NCBI GenBank assembly: GCA_963693365.1
Contig: CAVNZM010000011.1
Location: 2,170,001-2,234,000, forward strand
DNA: 64,000 nucleotides
Reading direction: 5' to 3'
Origin: Amoebidium appalachense
Taxonomy: Eukaryota > Ichthyosporea
This document shows positions 17,614 through 28,508 of the stretch, piece after piece. Under the pieces are notes generated by a model. It did no database searches. It had not been told where the DNA came from and saw nothing but the letters and a program-made list of their open reading frames with translations. The position numbers and the translations under genes are program-made. Positions within the stretch are counted from its first letter, which is position 1. The number at the start of each line of letters is the position of its first letter.

Positions 17614-18269
17614 GCCCGCATGCACACATGCACGCATGCACACACCACAGACAAAGGCACAAACACAGACACACATACACACACACGCTACACACACACA
17701 AAAAAGTAGCCCAAGATGAGAATGATAAACATAAAAAACTACATATAGCCATCTTGCCGTTACTGTAAACAAACCAGCCCTTTATGCCGCTGCCCTTTGG
17801 GGCCTCTGATATGAATTTTAAGATTGCAAAATGTAATACTGTGCCTTTTATCGATCCAAGGACGAGATGTGAAATCGGATTGAAGGCCAGCGAAACAAGC
17901 GCAATTGCAGGGGGGGGGGGGGGGGGGGGGGGGGGGGAAGGCGGGATTGGACCCGGAGAGAGGGCGAAAAGTTTTGTACCTGATGGTCCCTTTAAGGTTC
18001 GAGAGAGAAAGGGTGGACGGACGGCACCTAAGTACTTGTGGGGAAGGCCGTGGGAAACCCGGAAGGTGGGATGGGGAGGAGGGGGGGGGGGGAGGGGAGG
18101 GGGGAGGGAGGGGGGGGGGGGGGGGGGGGATTTGTTTATTTGGCAGGCAGGGAGGAGGGTGTGGTCCTGATGGGGACCGGGGAGTCTCGATGGGGGCATG
18201 GGGGATGGGAAGATGGGGCTTCTGATGGAGGCAAATTATTATCAGCTGTGATTTCCACGTTGTTAAGTT
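17100..18269. other. Spacer with C/G tracts and (CA)n
   Basis: Downstream of glycosyltransferase copy 2 and in tail-to-tail arrangement with the minus-strand gene ending at 18455. Contains a C run at 17439-17470, (CA)n at 17520-17611 and G tracts at 17910-17938 and 18078-18129. No gene is seen. Confidence 0.6.
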
Positions 18270-18275
18270 TTTATT
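18270..18275 (-). terminator. Candidate poly(A) signal AATAAA
   Basis: AATAAA on the minus strand about 180 nt downstream of the stop codon of the cysteine-rich exon at 18455, at a distance usual for a 3' UTR. Confidence 0.4.
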
Positions 18276-18454
18276 AAAATAGGCACTATCGATCTTTTGA
18301 TTGTGCAGACTCTGACCATGTCTGGGCAGCTGTCAGCGAGCTCATTTTGTGTGAGAGATAATAATAGCATTAAATGGTCATTTTTCTTTGTTCAGACTTC
18401 GTATGGAAGATGTTTGCATTTTAACATTATAATATCACGTGTTTAGCCTAGCTA

Positions 18455-19116
18455 CTAGTTGAATGCCTCGTACCAGTCCCGGAACGTTTGCGACCAGTGG
18501 ACGGCGCAGCCGCTCCAGCGGTCGGCCTCGCATGCGTGTTGGTTCGAGTAGAGCATGTCCGCAGCCGTACGATGCGCACTTCCACGCCGAAGATCCGAAT
18601 TCGGAGAGCACGTGAACTCACACCACATGGGGTCAGTCCTTGTGCTGCGGGTCGCCTTGACGGTGATGGTGGGCCGGCCGCGGGGCCCATGAAGATCAGT
18701 GGGCACGGGCACGGGCACGGGCTCTGTCCCGGGTATGAACCGCCACCAGCCTTCCAACGACAAGCCTGGGTCGTTGTTGATGCCGCACGTCTGCCTGGGC
18801 CCAGCGGCTTGATGGCAGTCCACTAGAGACGAGAAATACTGTGCAGCAGCGGATTGGCATAGCGCGCCTTCGCCCGGGCCCAGGTCGTAGGCACGTGCCA
18901 GGTCGCAGCTGTAGCTGGCGTCGTAGCGGGGGTAGGGGTCCTGCAGGGAGAAGGGACAGCTGTTGATGCCCAGCGGAGGCAGGGGGAGGCCACGATCCAC
19001 AGCCTTCGTTCCCGAACACAGCTGCCACGGAACCAGCTGAGTTTGGTTCTTTCCCACACGTGTCTCAAGATATGTTACCCCTCCCTTTATTTCCTGTTCC
19101 GCTGTTGGGTCTCGGT
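18455..19116 (-). CDS. Last exon of a cysteine-rich, probably secreted protein
   Basis: Not recognised. The minus-strand frame is open from an acceptor-like CCCAACAG at about 19117 to a TAG at 18455, roughly 220 codons of ordinary composition. It reads GVTYLETRVGKNQTQLVPWQ near its start and includes GLSLEGWWRFIPG. It ends in HWSQTFRDWYEAFN. Ten cysteines are spread evenly through it, consistent with disulfide bonding in a secreted or extracellular domain. No ATG fits the start, so upstream exons are expected at higher coordinates. That side is instead occupied by a decayed retroelement from 19381, so the gene may be truncated by insertion. A poly(A) signal follows at 18275. Confidence 0.6.
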
Positions 19117-19380
19117 TGTCGTTTCAAGTTTGCAAGACGTAGATGTATTTTTAATAGGAAGTGGATTTTATTTCAGATGGCAAACAGAGCTATAGCATCA
19201 ATCAATGCTTTGACAATGTATATTAATGTGCTGCCTAGCTCCTATAGGCTCTCCTAGGGATGATGTTCGGCAACATATGCACCACGCCTCTACCTCAGCA
19301 CACACACACATTTCCACCATAGCTCCTCTCTTTTCCACGCACCTTTTCCCCACACCTCCTAGAACCCACGCACTATTCCC

Positions 19381-20440
19381 ATGCACCCACGCCAACACAA
19401 GAAAAAGCTATGTTTCACATTCTTTCTTCTTGCTCAGATATGCGCCGCAGGATCAGCAATTAATGTCCCCTTAGCGGCCGTTTCTGATTCTTTTTCATAC
19501 TTTAACCATACTAAAGCTTTCACCCCCATAGTTGCTGAACGAATGGCACTTCCCCCTCCGGGATTTGGCGCCACTGTCCCTCGTCTTTTGGTCCTTCCCC
19601 CTGACCTGAGGGTGATGCTGGAGACGCCCGATGCATTGGTGGTGTCAGAGTCGAGTGAGGGTCACGGTGAGAGTGGGTCTGAGCCCACTGCGATCGAGGA
19701 GTCGCCCATGCACGGAGCTTGCGGGATGGGGCAGAGGGCGACTGAGAGCACCACTGAGGGTGCAGAGGAATCCCACCCCACTCCCGGGCGTCCTGTCTTT
19801 GCCTTCTCGTCAGTGTCGTCACCAGATGAGTGGCCCCTATTAGCCAAGCGAATGTTTGATTGTGGCATGATTGCTTTTTCGGAATTCCATGAGCCCCCGA
19901 AAGTCATAAATGGTTTGTTTGCAGTTGAAAAGATGAGAAAGAAGATCGTCTTATTATGGATGCCCGTCCTATGAATGCAGTTATGGTTGATCCCCCCAAT
20001 CCCCTATTTCCCAGCCCGTCGGATTTGTGTATAGCATCATCATCCCTAAAGATTCCGTCCTGGTTGTAGCCAAGATAGTATGATTTTTCAAATTTCTATC
20101 ATCGGTTTCGGGCTCCAGAGTGGTTGTCGTGGTATCCTAGGCCTCCCCCCGGTCTCCTCCAAGGCGGCGGGGTTGCCTGGCTTGGATCGGTTGGTGTTCC
20201 CACGTGTTTTGTCGATGCCGATGGGGTGGAAATGGGCCCCGTTTCTTGCCCAGATCTAGAGCAGTCACAATTTCATGATCCACCCTCCTCTTCGGGTCGA
20301 CAGATGCATCCAATCAAATTTTCCGCCAGCACATCAATGATTCCATGAGCAACCAATCGGATTCCGTTCATTTGATCTACGTTGATGATTGGGTGGGGAT
20401 AGGGTTCGAAGAATCTAGGGTGAATCGGAGTCGGAGATGA
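19381..20440 (+). pseudogene. Frame-shifted reverse transcriptase relic
   Basis: RT motifs appear in order on the plus strand but in successive frames. INGLFAVEK ends the first frame, which opens at an ATG at 19381. DRLIMDARPMN at about 19945-19975 is in the next frame and runs into a TAG near 20069. SNFYHRFRAPEW is at about 20085-20125 in a third frame. The catalytic IYVDDW, with YVDD at 20378-20389, is in a fourth. At least three frameshifts plus stops mean it is dead. The order corresponds to RT fingers, palm and catalytic YxDD loop. The retroelement class cannot be fixed, since RNase H and integrase are not seen. It lies beside the cysteine-rich gene and opposite in strand to the gag-like relic at 21400-23408. 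Confidence 0.75.
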
Positions 20441-20599
20441 ACGCTGTCTTGAGGACCCACGACGATGCCCGGCTCCCACACGTATCGGGGCGGCGAGGGG
20501 GCAAAGGGAAGCTCAACCTGGGGTGGGAGGGGGGTCCTCTGCAACCTGGGGGGGACCGATACTAACCCTGTCATCTTCCCATGATTATCGGCAAGACTT

Positions 20600-21360
20600 A
20601 GAGATTGAGTTTTATATATGTTTATTAGTTTGTTGTAGTTTGTTTCCTTTTCCCTTTTCCTTTTTTTCTTTCCTTTCTGTTTCCGTGTGCACAGATCTGT
20701 GTACACATCGAGATATTTAGCCCGCGCACACGTATTGTCGTTTGTGTCAATGTCTAAATATGTCGTCCAATCAGATCTCGTTATATTTTCCCAAATATAG
20801 TAACCTACATTCCTCATTAATTCTATTCGATTCCTTTCCCATTCCATTCCTTTCTATCCTCATTCCTTTTCCTTCTATTCCCACGACGTAGCATTGTTCT
20901 ATGTTCCCCTCCTATTAGGAATACTTATATTTAGACGTGTTATGTTAAGAACATGTATAAATATATGATGTGAACTAATAGATACATAAGTGGTTTCATT
21001 TTGTTAAATGTTTCCGTACTTTTATTAGAAGATTACTTTCATTAGAGGATTGCGTTTTATCTTCTATGTGTCGACAGGCATTTCGATCGATTTATTTTAC
21101 CCTCATAGTTTTCGTCTTTCTGATTGGAAAATAGAGTTTTCGTTCTTTTGATTGGTTTATCGATTTCACATTCCTGATTATAAAAGGAACTTCATCTGAA
21201 ATAAATATCAAGCAGTCGTATTCATTTCCTATGGTCCCAGTAATCGTTCCACCTCTCCGGTTGTGTTTCTGCTCCCGTGTGTCTCTGTGTTGTGTATATC
21301 ATAACACCCATCTGTGCTCTCTGCTTCTCCGTTCACCCACACAAAACAACAAACCCCCCC
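20600..21360. repeat. LTR-like relic, related to 29020-29890
   Basis: AT-rich DNA lying between the RT relic and the gag-like relic. It shares ordered blocks with 29020-29890: a pyrimidine-rich start, CAGATCTGTG.ACAC, (G)TATAAATATATG, and a CTCTGTGCTCTCTGC-like segment followed by AAAACAACA. The similarity is moderate and by eye, and suggests two old copies of one LTR or UTR. Confidence 0.35.
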
Positions 21361-21399
21361 CGCTCCCTCCTTGACCCCAGGTTCCCCCTCCCCCGAAAC

Positions 21400-23408
21400 T
21401 CAATAGCCTCGGTAGCTACGGCAATATGCAGCAGAGTGCCCTTGCCGGCCACAAAAATAACAAGAACCAAAGAAAGGGCCAGGGGGAACTTCATAGCCTT
21501 GGCGCAAAGCATAACCGGGAGCCCAGTCGTGCTGGGGGGGCCCACCGTGTGCACCACGGCCCCCCCTTCCCCCCTGCCCCCCTCTGCCTCTCTCACCACC
21601 AGCACCAAACCCACCACGGCCTCCATGTCCACCCCTACCACCATTCTCTCCTCCAAACCCACCTCTAGATCTATGACCACCATTCTCACCACCATGTCCA
21701 CCCCTCCCTCTACCCTGCCCGCCACCACGAGCAGGATAAGAGGCAACCTCTCGTTGAACTGCTGCTGCTGTCCTCCTCGTCCACCACGCCCACGACCGCC
21801 GTGTCCACCCCGGCCGCCACCACGGCCACCTCGGAAGCCGAAGCCCCCTCGGCCAGAGAGGCTAGCGCTGGCCGACGGCCTGGGAGAGCTCAGCTCCCTG
21901 CTTAACCAACGCAGTGAGTGCAGCTGGCTGTTCACCCTCCTTTTCTTCTTCCTTTTCCCCTTTCTTTCCACTTTCTTTCTTCTTCTTATCCACCTCCATC
22001 ACCTCCTTCCTATCCCTCTTGTTAAACTTCACCTCATGCATAGCAAGCAGGTGACGTTCACATGCAGCACCACCTCATCAACATCATCATGCTCACCAAA
22101 CATACGTGCAGTGTCTGTGTTGACAGAGAGAGCCTTGCGTGCAAACTTGAACTTTTCAATCTAGCACTCGCGTCCCCAGCCAACTCACAAAGGTCTTCAA
22201 AGACTTGATACTCCCTCTCAAAGAATGCACGAGCTTCAACAGGGGACATTATCTAAAGTGGGAAAGGTATACTTCCATTCTCTCAGCTGGGCGCGGAACG
22301 TGCGTAGTCGGTCGGCTGTCAAGTATCTGTTGACGAGCCTGGTCATATAGTCGAGCTCGTTCTCGGGCCGGTTAAAGTCGTCGGTTTTGGTCGCGTCATC
22401 ATCCTCGGGAATGAACCGTGCTGCCAGACGTTTCTGGCCTAACGTACGGTTCACCATCTCGTCGCGCTCCTCGTCGTACTGTTGCTCGTATATATGAGCC
22501 TCCAGTCACCTGTGGTGCCTGCTCGGCCCTGTAAGGGTGCTCCTCCATGAGGGTGCACAGGTCGGCCATTGTTTTGTGGTCTATGCACTGCTTAATCATG
22601 AGGCAAGAGGCCGCCACTGTAGGGGCCTTCTTGGCGTCTATTACTAGTGTGGGTGTGTTGGCTACGAGTGTGCGGAGCCAGTGTCGTGTCCGGCTCGCGG
22701 TCGCTCTTTTGGGAGCTTGGCTTACTGTTACTTTGTGGCGGGCTAGGTGTACGTCATTGAAAGGCGCAACCATTTATTGTGCCAGATGATCACCATTACC
22801 GGCAATCATTCCCCAGATGAACTGACCTACCGAATTGCTTTTATAGTACCAAAGCAATTTCGTAGCCGTGATTGTGGGACAGGAATGCCATCCAGCCGCA
22901 CCAATCAAAAACCAGATCGGTGAGCCACATCATGATAACAATCCCCTCCCGCAAAGGACAAGCTAGAGTCTCCTGACTCGACTCCATGGGCACGAAAGAC
23001 CCAGCGGGGGTGTAGCTTGTCGTGTCCGGCTCGCGGTCGCTCTTTTGGGAGCTTGGCTTACTGTTACTTTGTGGCGGGCTAGGTGTACGTCATTGAAAGG
23101 CGCTATTGTGCCAGATCACCATTACCGGCAATCATTCCCCAGATGAACTGACCTACCGAATTGCTTTTATACCAAAGCAATTTCGTAGCCGTGATTGTGG
23201 GACAGGAATGCCATCCAGCCGCACCAATCAAAAACCAGATCGGTGAGCCACATAACAGCCAGCGTGGTATTTCTGAGTCGTGTTTGAGTGTAAAACTAAA
23301 CGCGGTTGTGTTTCTCACGTCGATGGTGTGAACCTGTGGGATTTGTGTATGCAGGGAGCTATCCTCTGCTGCCAACGCGTAGAACATATCTACGTTAAAG
23401 TTAGCCAT
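21400..23408 (-). pseudogene. Decayed gag-like gene with RGG box and CCHC knuckle
   Basis: Reads on the minus strand from an ATG at 23408 (MANFNVDMFYALAAEDS) to a TGA at 21402-21400, in several frames. Recognisable pieces in order are an N-terminal segment, then VHLARHKVTVSQAPKRATA, EEHPYRAEQAPQVTG, YEQQYDEERDEMVNR, LDYMTRLVNRYLTADRLRTF and SPVEARAFFEREYQVFEDL. After these come a Lys/Glu-rich stretch, two Arg-Gly-Gly-rich blocks in different frames, and at the very end a zinc knuckle with C-x2-C-x4-H-x4-C spacing (CYFCGRQGHSAAYC, 21462-21421). A basic/RGG tail plus CCHC is the layout of a retroelement gag/nucleocapsid. At least five frameshifts and an internal duplication show decay. No protease or pol follows. 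The plus-strand frame 21277-22164 is merely antisense. Confidence 0.65.
22682..23253. repeat. Direct duplication within gag-like relic
   Basis: 22682-22930 (249 bp) recurs at 23018-23253 (236 bp). By eye the copies are identical except that the second lacks three short pieces of 7, 3 and 3 nt. The 87-bp spacer between them is unique. The duplication interrupts the gag-like frame. Confidence 0.9.
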
Positions 23409-24364
23409 GGTGTTGTGTGCCCTAACGTGTTGTGTGTGTTTTTTTTTCTTGTTTTTTTTTTCGTTGTTTATCTGAGGTGTAGCAACAGCCCAGAAGGAAC
23501 TGTCACCGCGTGTAAACTAGCGCGAAAGACCACACTAAAAGAAAAGGTGTAGCTTGTCGTACCCTAACTCATGTGTATTAAGAGACGCGGCACTCTTCTA
23601 AGTGAACACACACTGAGAGGAACGAACGTGTACGAGAAAACTGTAAAGTTTATTACTAAGCCTGACTTCGACGGGCAACCTGAGATCATCCGACCGTGCC
23701 CCCAAAGATCATCATCACCAGGCCCCCCCACGATGCCACATTCCTTACATTCCGATCTAACGAACTTTCTCGTGCGCCTGCACGAGCTAAGTCTATCGGC
23801 TCACACTAATATACCGTATGGCATATCCTTGTCTCTCCCCTCTCCCTTCCCCTAGTGGCACCGCAGAGTCTAAGTCTACATTTCATACTACCTCGAGTCC
23901 CCCTCCTCCCCCCCCCCCCTACTCTTTCAGAGCCTGTACATCAATATATACATACATTTGGCAGATAGCGGCACTATCCGAACGTGCCAATATTTACAAG
24001 GGCATCTGCCCGTCGGCGAACTTATTGCATTCCAAAGTCCTCCTAAGATCTATCCTTTATTTTTATTTATTTATCCCGTTTCACTCCCGGAGGCACTGCC
24101 TAAGGGGAGCTAACGCCTTCCACAGTAGACGCCGAATAAGTCTCTACATAGTGCAACTATAAGTCAGGATACATAATCCCGACTGTCACTACATATTCTG
24201 GCAATTCTTAGCCCACGAGGTTGCCGCAGTCACGCTAGTGGGGATTACGCAAACTCACTTCAACCAACACCCAGCCAGGAGTGACCCGGGGTAAAATAAA
24301 AGGATATAAGCAAGAAAAAGTGTCTCAGCGAAAGTCAAAAACAATACAATGTCATTGTCAAGAA
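23409..24364. other. Spacer upstream of gag-like relic
   Basis: No recognisable gene. An ATG-initiated plus-strand frame at 23571 (MCIKRRGTLLSEHTLRGTN) has no homology I can name. A GGTGTAGCTTGTCGT block near 23545 is also present near 23009 in the spacer of the gag duplication, so this is probably more retroelement sequence. Confidence 0.4.
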
Positions 24365-24895
24365 AGCAAAACAGTGTGTTCGTGCTGCTCTGCATGGTGG
24401 GAAAGAAAGAAAGAAGAGCAGTGTGTTTGTGCTGTTCTGCATGGTAGAGGACACTAGAGCAGGGTGTTGGTGCTGCTCGGCATGGTGGAAAACTTGAGCA
24501 GAGTGTTGGTGCTGCTCGGCACGGTAGGAAACTAGAGCAGGGTGTTGTTGCTGCTCGGCATGCCGGTAGACACTAGAGCAGGGTGTTGGTGCTGCTCGGC
24601 ATGGTAGAAAACTAGAGCCGGGTGTTGGTGCTGCTCGGCATGGTAGAAAACTAGAGCAGGGTGTTGGTGCTGCTCGGCATGGTAGAAAACTAGAGCAGGG
24701 TGTTGGTGCTGCTCGGCATGGTAGAGGACACTAGAGCAGGGTGTTGGTGCTGCTCGGCATGGTAGAAAACTAGAGCAGGGTGTTGGTGCTGCTCGGCAGG
24801 GTAGAAAACTAGAGCAGGGTGTTGGTGCTGCTCGGCATGGTACAGGACACTAGAGCAGGGTGTTGGTGCTGCTCGTCATGGTGGAAGAAGGCACT
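24365..24895 (+). repeat. 39-bp minisatellite, about 13 units
   Basis: Tandem units of about 39-43 bp built around GAGCAGGGTGTTGGTGCTGC then TCGGCATGGTAGAAAACTA. The outer units are more diverged and the central ones nearly identical. The unique spacers expected of a CRISPR array are absent. Confidence 0.9.
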
Positions 24896-25249
24896 GAGCA
24901 TGAAGTTCGTGCGGCCCATTATTGTTCTTTGTTTTTCTAGAGTTTTTGACGTTATAGTAAGTTTCGTTTTTCCTGGAAAAAGTGCCCATGTTGCAAAATT
25001 AATAACTCGTGTTGTACTAGTCCTATGCGGCCGCCTGCACTGTTTTGGCTTTCCGGTTTGCTTTGTTGGGTGCTTTTTTCAAGTTGCGTTGACGCACATA
25101 TGCACTCAGGTGGCAGTTGGTTGCAACGGTTATCAGACTCTCCGCTATGTAGTGCTCGCTTTTGCGTGCCGCACACCCCATACTCGCTCATAAGTGCCTT
25201 ATCGGTATTGTACCTTTTGGCTGCATGTTCGCTGAGTAGTACAGCCACC

Positions 25250-25442
25250 GTTCCGCTATGCCTGCCCCCGGAAGGTACGTGTTGACCAGTGGCTTTAGCA
25301 GTGCCTCCACCACACAGTAGACCAATGTGGTACTATGCTCACTGTTGGTGAAGGGAAAGTCAGGCCCCCCCGATTGGCGGCGCGGATGAGTCGGTAGTGA
25401 TCGTCTGTGGCTCTCCCGGCCTGTTGGAATACGTCACCACGT
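25250..25442 (-). pseudogene. Transposase-like fragment
   Basis: On the minus strand 25402-25353 reads DHYRLIRAANRGGLTFPS. The motif L-x(3)-N-R-G-G-L-x-F-P-S resembles the C-terminal region of THAP/P-element-like transposases. The expected downstream helix is found only in another frame (TTLVYCVVEALLKPLVNTYL), so a frameshift at the run of seven G/C bases near 25365 is likely. No catalytic domain is seen. This is an inference from one short motif. Confidence 0.3.
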
Positions 25443-25447
25443 ATGAC
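25443..25447. mobile_element. Target-site duplication, left copy (ATGAC)
   Basis: ATGAC flanks the left end of the LTR element and is repeated exactly at 28989-28993. Confidence 0.9.
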
Positions 25448-25927
25448 TGTAAACAGTTGGACTAGTTAGGATAAGGCAGAGTACAACTGAATCAAAATAA
25501 AGACAGAGAACGGGTAGAAAGGCACACGCGGCCAGGTTGCTTTTACTATGGGCCGACTCAGTCTGTCTCAGACTTCACTGATGTGATCCCCGTACTGGGA
25601 CGGCTTACTTATATAGCCCCCAGGTTTCGGATCAAGGCCCAGGATTGGTTCATCCGCGGCCAGCGCGGGTGGCAACATGCCATTCGTGATTCTGGTGCGG
25701 TCCGAGCCAGTCAGACCTTTGTCCTATTTATGCAAACCTCTTATTGGTTCACTTCGTTTATGTGGTATGCAGCGGAAGAACCATATATGGTTCAATTCTT
25801 AGGTCAGAGTGAGTCCTATTGGTGCGGACATAATATTTATGTGATATTCATGACAAAGCACGAATCGTGTGCTAGTAGATCACATTCTTTAGTAAACATG
25901 TACAGTTCATGTGTACAGTTGTTTACA
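25448..25927 (-). repeat. 3' LTR, 480 bp
   Basis: Matches 28509-28988 with no difference found by eye. Ends are TGTAAACA and TGTTTACA. On the minus strand it has CTATATAAG at 25616-25608 and, nearer its end, the transcription-termination side of the LTR. Confidence 0.95.
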
Positions 25928-25938
25928 CTCCCCCCCTT
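25928..25938 (-). other. Polypurine tract
   Basis: AAGGGGGGGAG on the minus strand, immediately next to the 3' LTR. This is the standard plus-strand primer site of LTR retroelements and fixes the orientation. Confidence 0.85.
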
Positions 25939-28490
25939 GTCGGGAGCCTGGTGGTGTCGTTAGACAAGCAAACCACCAGGCTGAGAGGCGATAAACAACC
26001 TTCAGCGAGAATTCTTGTGTGTGCCGAGCTGCTGGACAGAACAGAGCAAGGACGGTGGAATAGAGTTGTGCACGTCTATGAGCACTTCTTCATTTGCCAA
26101 AACGTAAATTCATGCAGCATTCTTCTGTGCTTTCATTTTCGTGGCGAAGATTGTTGCAGAGTGTTCGTGCGAATTGTTCGCTTCGTCTCTGTGCTTGGCT
26201 TTTTCTGTAGAAGTAATATTTTCCTTTTTGGGAATTTTTCCTTTTTAGGATACTCCCGCAGATTCGTTTTCAATTGCGAGTAATTTGGTTGTGTGGATGA
26301 ATGATCATACCAAGCATTCGATAATGAATATAACTCAAGCCTTAGGTCACTTCGTAGCTCAGGTAGTGGTGGATAGCTTCAAGGCTTAGCCACTGCTCCT
26401 TATCCCGGTTCTACCTTAAGACTGTAAGGCGAGTCACCATGGCCGGAAAAGCCACTTCTTTCAGGAACAAAGAGCACTTCTTTCCTTTCAGCTTTAACCC
26501 TGCATCATCGGAGCCGGGAATAACATGAATAAGAATGCCCTAAGTGTTCTTCGTTGGGCGACATAAAGAAATATATCAGCCCGTCAGAACCAGTAAAAAC
26601 CCGGTTCATAATTCATAAGAAGAGGGTAGGCAGAGCAAGTCTTCTTCAGAAAACACATGCTTCCATTCGTGAGCAGTTTTCGTATCCCATTTGCCAGCCA
26701 TTTTCGTTGAGCAGGGGGATTCCAGGCATAATACATTCTTCTGGAGGCTTGGCCTAAAAAGAAAAGTCGTCACAGTCGCCCTTTCTTTTGTAAGCAACTT
26801 CGTGAGCGCGCTTCGTGTTTTCATATCCTCCAGTGCAGGTCTGGATGGTGCCCCATCCTCTGCTTCATGTGTAGGTGGCCCTACTGTAGGTTCTGTTCGT
26901 TATGTGGAATACCAAAACCATTCGTATTCGTGGAACTGCTTTGTGCTGTGCTTTCTTTCGTGTTGGTGTTCATGAAGTTACCCCGTTCACACACCCTACT
27001 TCTTACATACATTAGATGTAAGTAGCTGCCTGGTGAGTGTGTGGTTCGTGTTCGTGGCATTCTTCTGTTCCTTCGTGAGAAGAATATTCGTTTTAGCAGA
27101 GGTACCCAATAAGGCAGCTTGTGGGGTTGTCTCCCGCATGTGCCCATTGGTGGGGTATGCACGTGCTAAATTGTTACAGTGTCATCATATTGCAAGGGAA
27201 TAACATGGTCACCTCCGTACCAGGGCCTAGGTACACATGATGGTCCGATGTGTTAGTCAACACCTTGCATTCGTATTCGTATTCGTCTTCCACGTCACTT
27301 TCTTCAGTAGTGAAGGAGGGTATTCGTAATTCGAAACTGAAAGGCTTCCAGCCAAAATACTGACACTGTATGATGGGGTTGTGAGGGAGCGGTGCCCATA
27401 CCACATTCTTTTGTTCTGGTGGGGGTGTGCCGGCAGCTAGTGCAAGGCTTGACAGTGTAATTGGTATGTTACACAGTATTGCCACAGACGGGCATTCACC
27501 TTAAAATTCGTACCCAACACCTTCTTTGTTTTTCACATGCATGAACAAAAGTTCTGCATCGACTTTATTACATGCGTTTTGTGCACCAAGAGTGCAAATT
27601 CGTTAGGGCGTGGCACCAGGAAGGGCCGCCATACATGAGGCATATGTTCGTAATGTGTTTAGGCATGCCAGCATACATTCATGCGCATGTTGTGCATCCT
27701 GTGCGCTAAACTATGGGGCATACTGTATTCGAAAACAGCAAGAAATTCGAAGCATGCATGCAAAACTACTTTCACAGCACCTTATGTCCTCAATGCTATA
27801 GGAACAGCGACTATCTTCTTCTTTAAATGCATTCGTGCTGAAAGTGGCCGTGCATCTGGCTTGCGAGTGTGGAGGTGCATGCGGTGGCATGGACACGATG
27901 ACAGTGTGCAATAGCGCAATGCACGCAAGGGCAACGGTTTTCTTTTCTTCGTAACATAGAGGGGGCTGTGTGCATTGCAACCCAAGCAGTGTTGTGCATT
28001 CGTTCTTTCATTTTCGTATTTCCATTTCATTTTGCTTTCGTTTTTCGTTTTTTGTCGTTTGATAACTTCGTTACTTTGTTTTGTTTTGTGTTGCATTCAT
28101 TTCGTATTTCCTCTATGCATTCGCTTGTCGTTAATTCTTTATTTCATTGCGTATTCGTGATGGTTCGTTTTTCGTTGGTTCATTGCTTCGTTAGCAATTC
28201 TTTATTCGTTTGTTCGTGTATTCGTTGTTTCGTTGTGTGTTCGTTTTTCTTCACATTTTTGATGTGTCGTAGCAAAAGAAGTTTTACATGCTTTCAATTC
28301 TTTCCGTGTAGGTGGGCTGGCCACTTCAAACTTGTCGGTGTATCTATTCTAAGCCGGACAAGGAAAGATGTGCCTATCATCGGGGTAAAAAAGGATTGTG
28401 ATCGGCCATGGGAGATTCTTAAGCTGATTGAAAGATGTGAGATTCTTGAACTGATTGAAAGATGTGAGATTCGAAGGATGCGAGATTCTT

Positions 28491-28508
28491 GAACTGCGCG
28501 GTCGCCAA
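28491..28508 (-). other. tRNA primer-binding site
   Basis: TTGGCGACCGCGCAGTTC on the minus strand, directly inside the 5' LTR. It begins with TGG, as expected for pairing with the CCA end of a tRNA. Which tRNA cannot be said from here. Confidence 0.8.

Noticed and set aside
21277-22164. 295-codon plus-strand Pro/Thr-rich frame
   Set aside because: Antisense of the gag-like relic. The minus strand shows RGG repeats and a correctly spaced CCHC knuckle.
24365-24895. CRISPR-like array
   Set aside because: Units are directly adjacent 39-43 bp repeats without unique spacers, in a eukaryotic genome.
25909-26283. Plus-strand frame inside the LTR element as its coding gene
   Set aside because: The PBS, PPT and TATA show the element is transcribed from the minus strand, and the frame has no retroelement motif.
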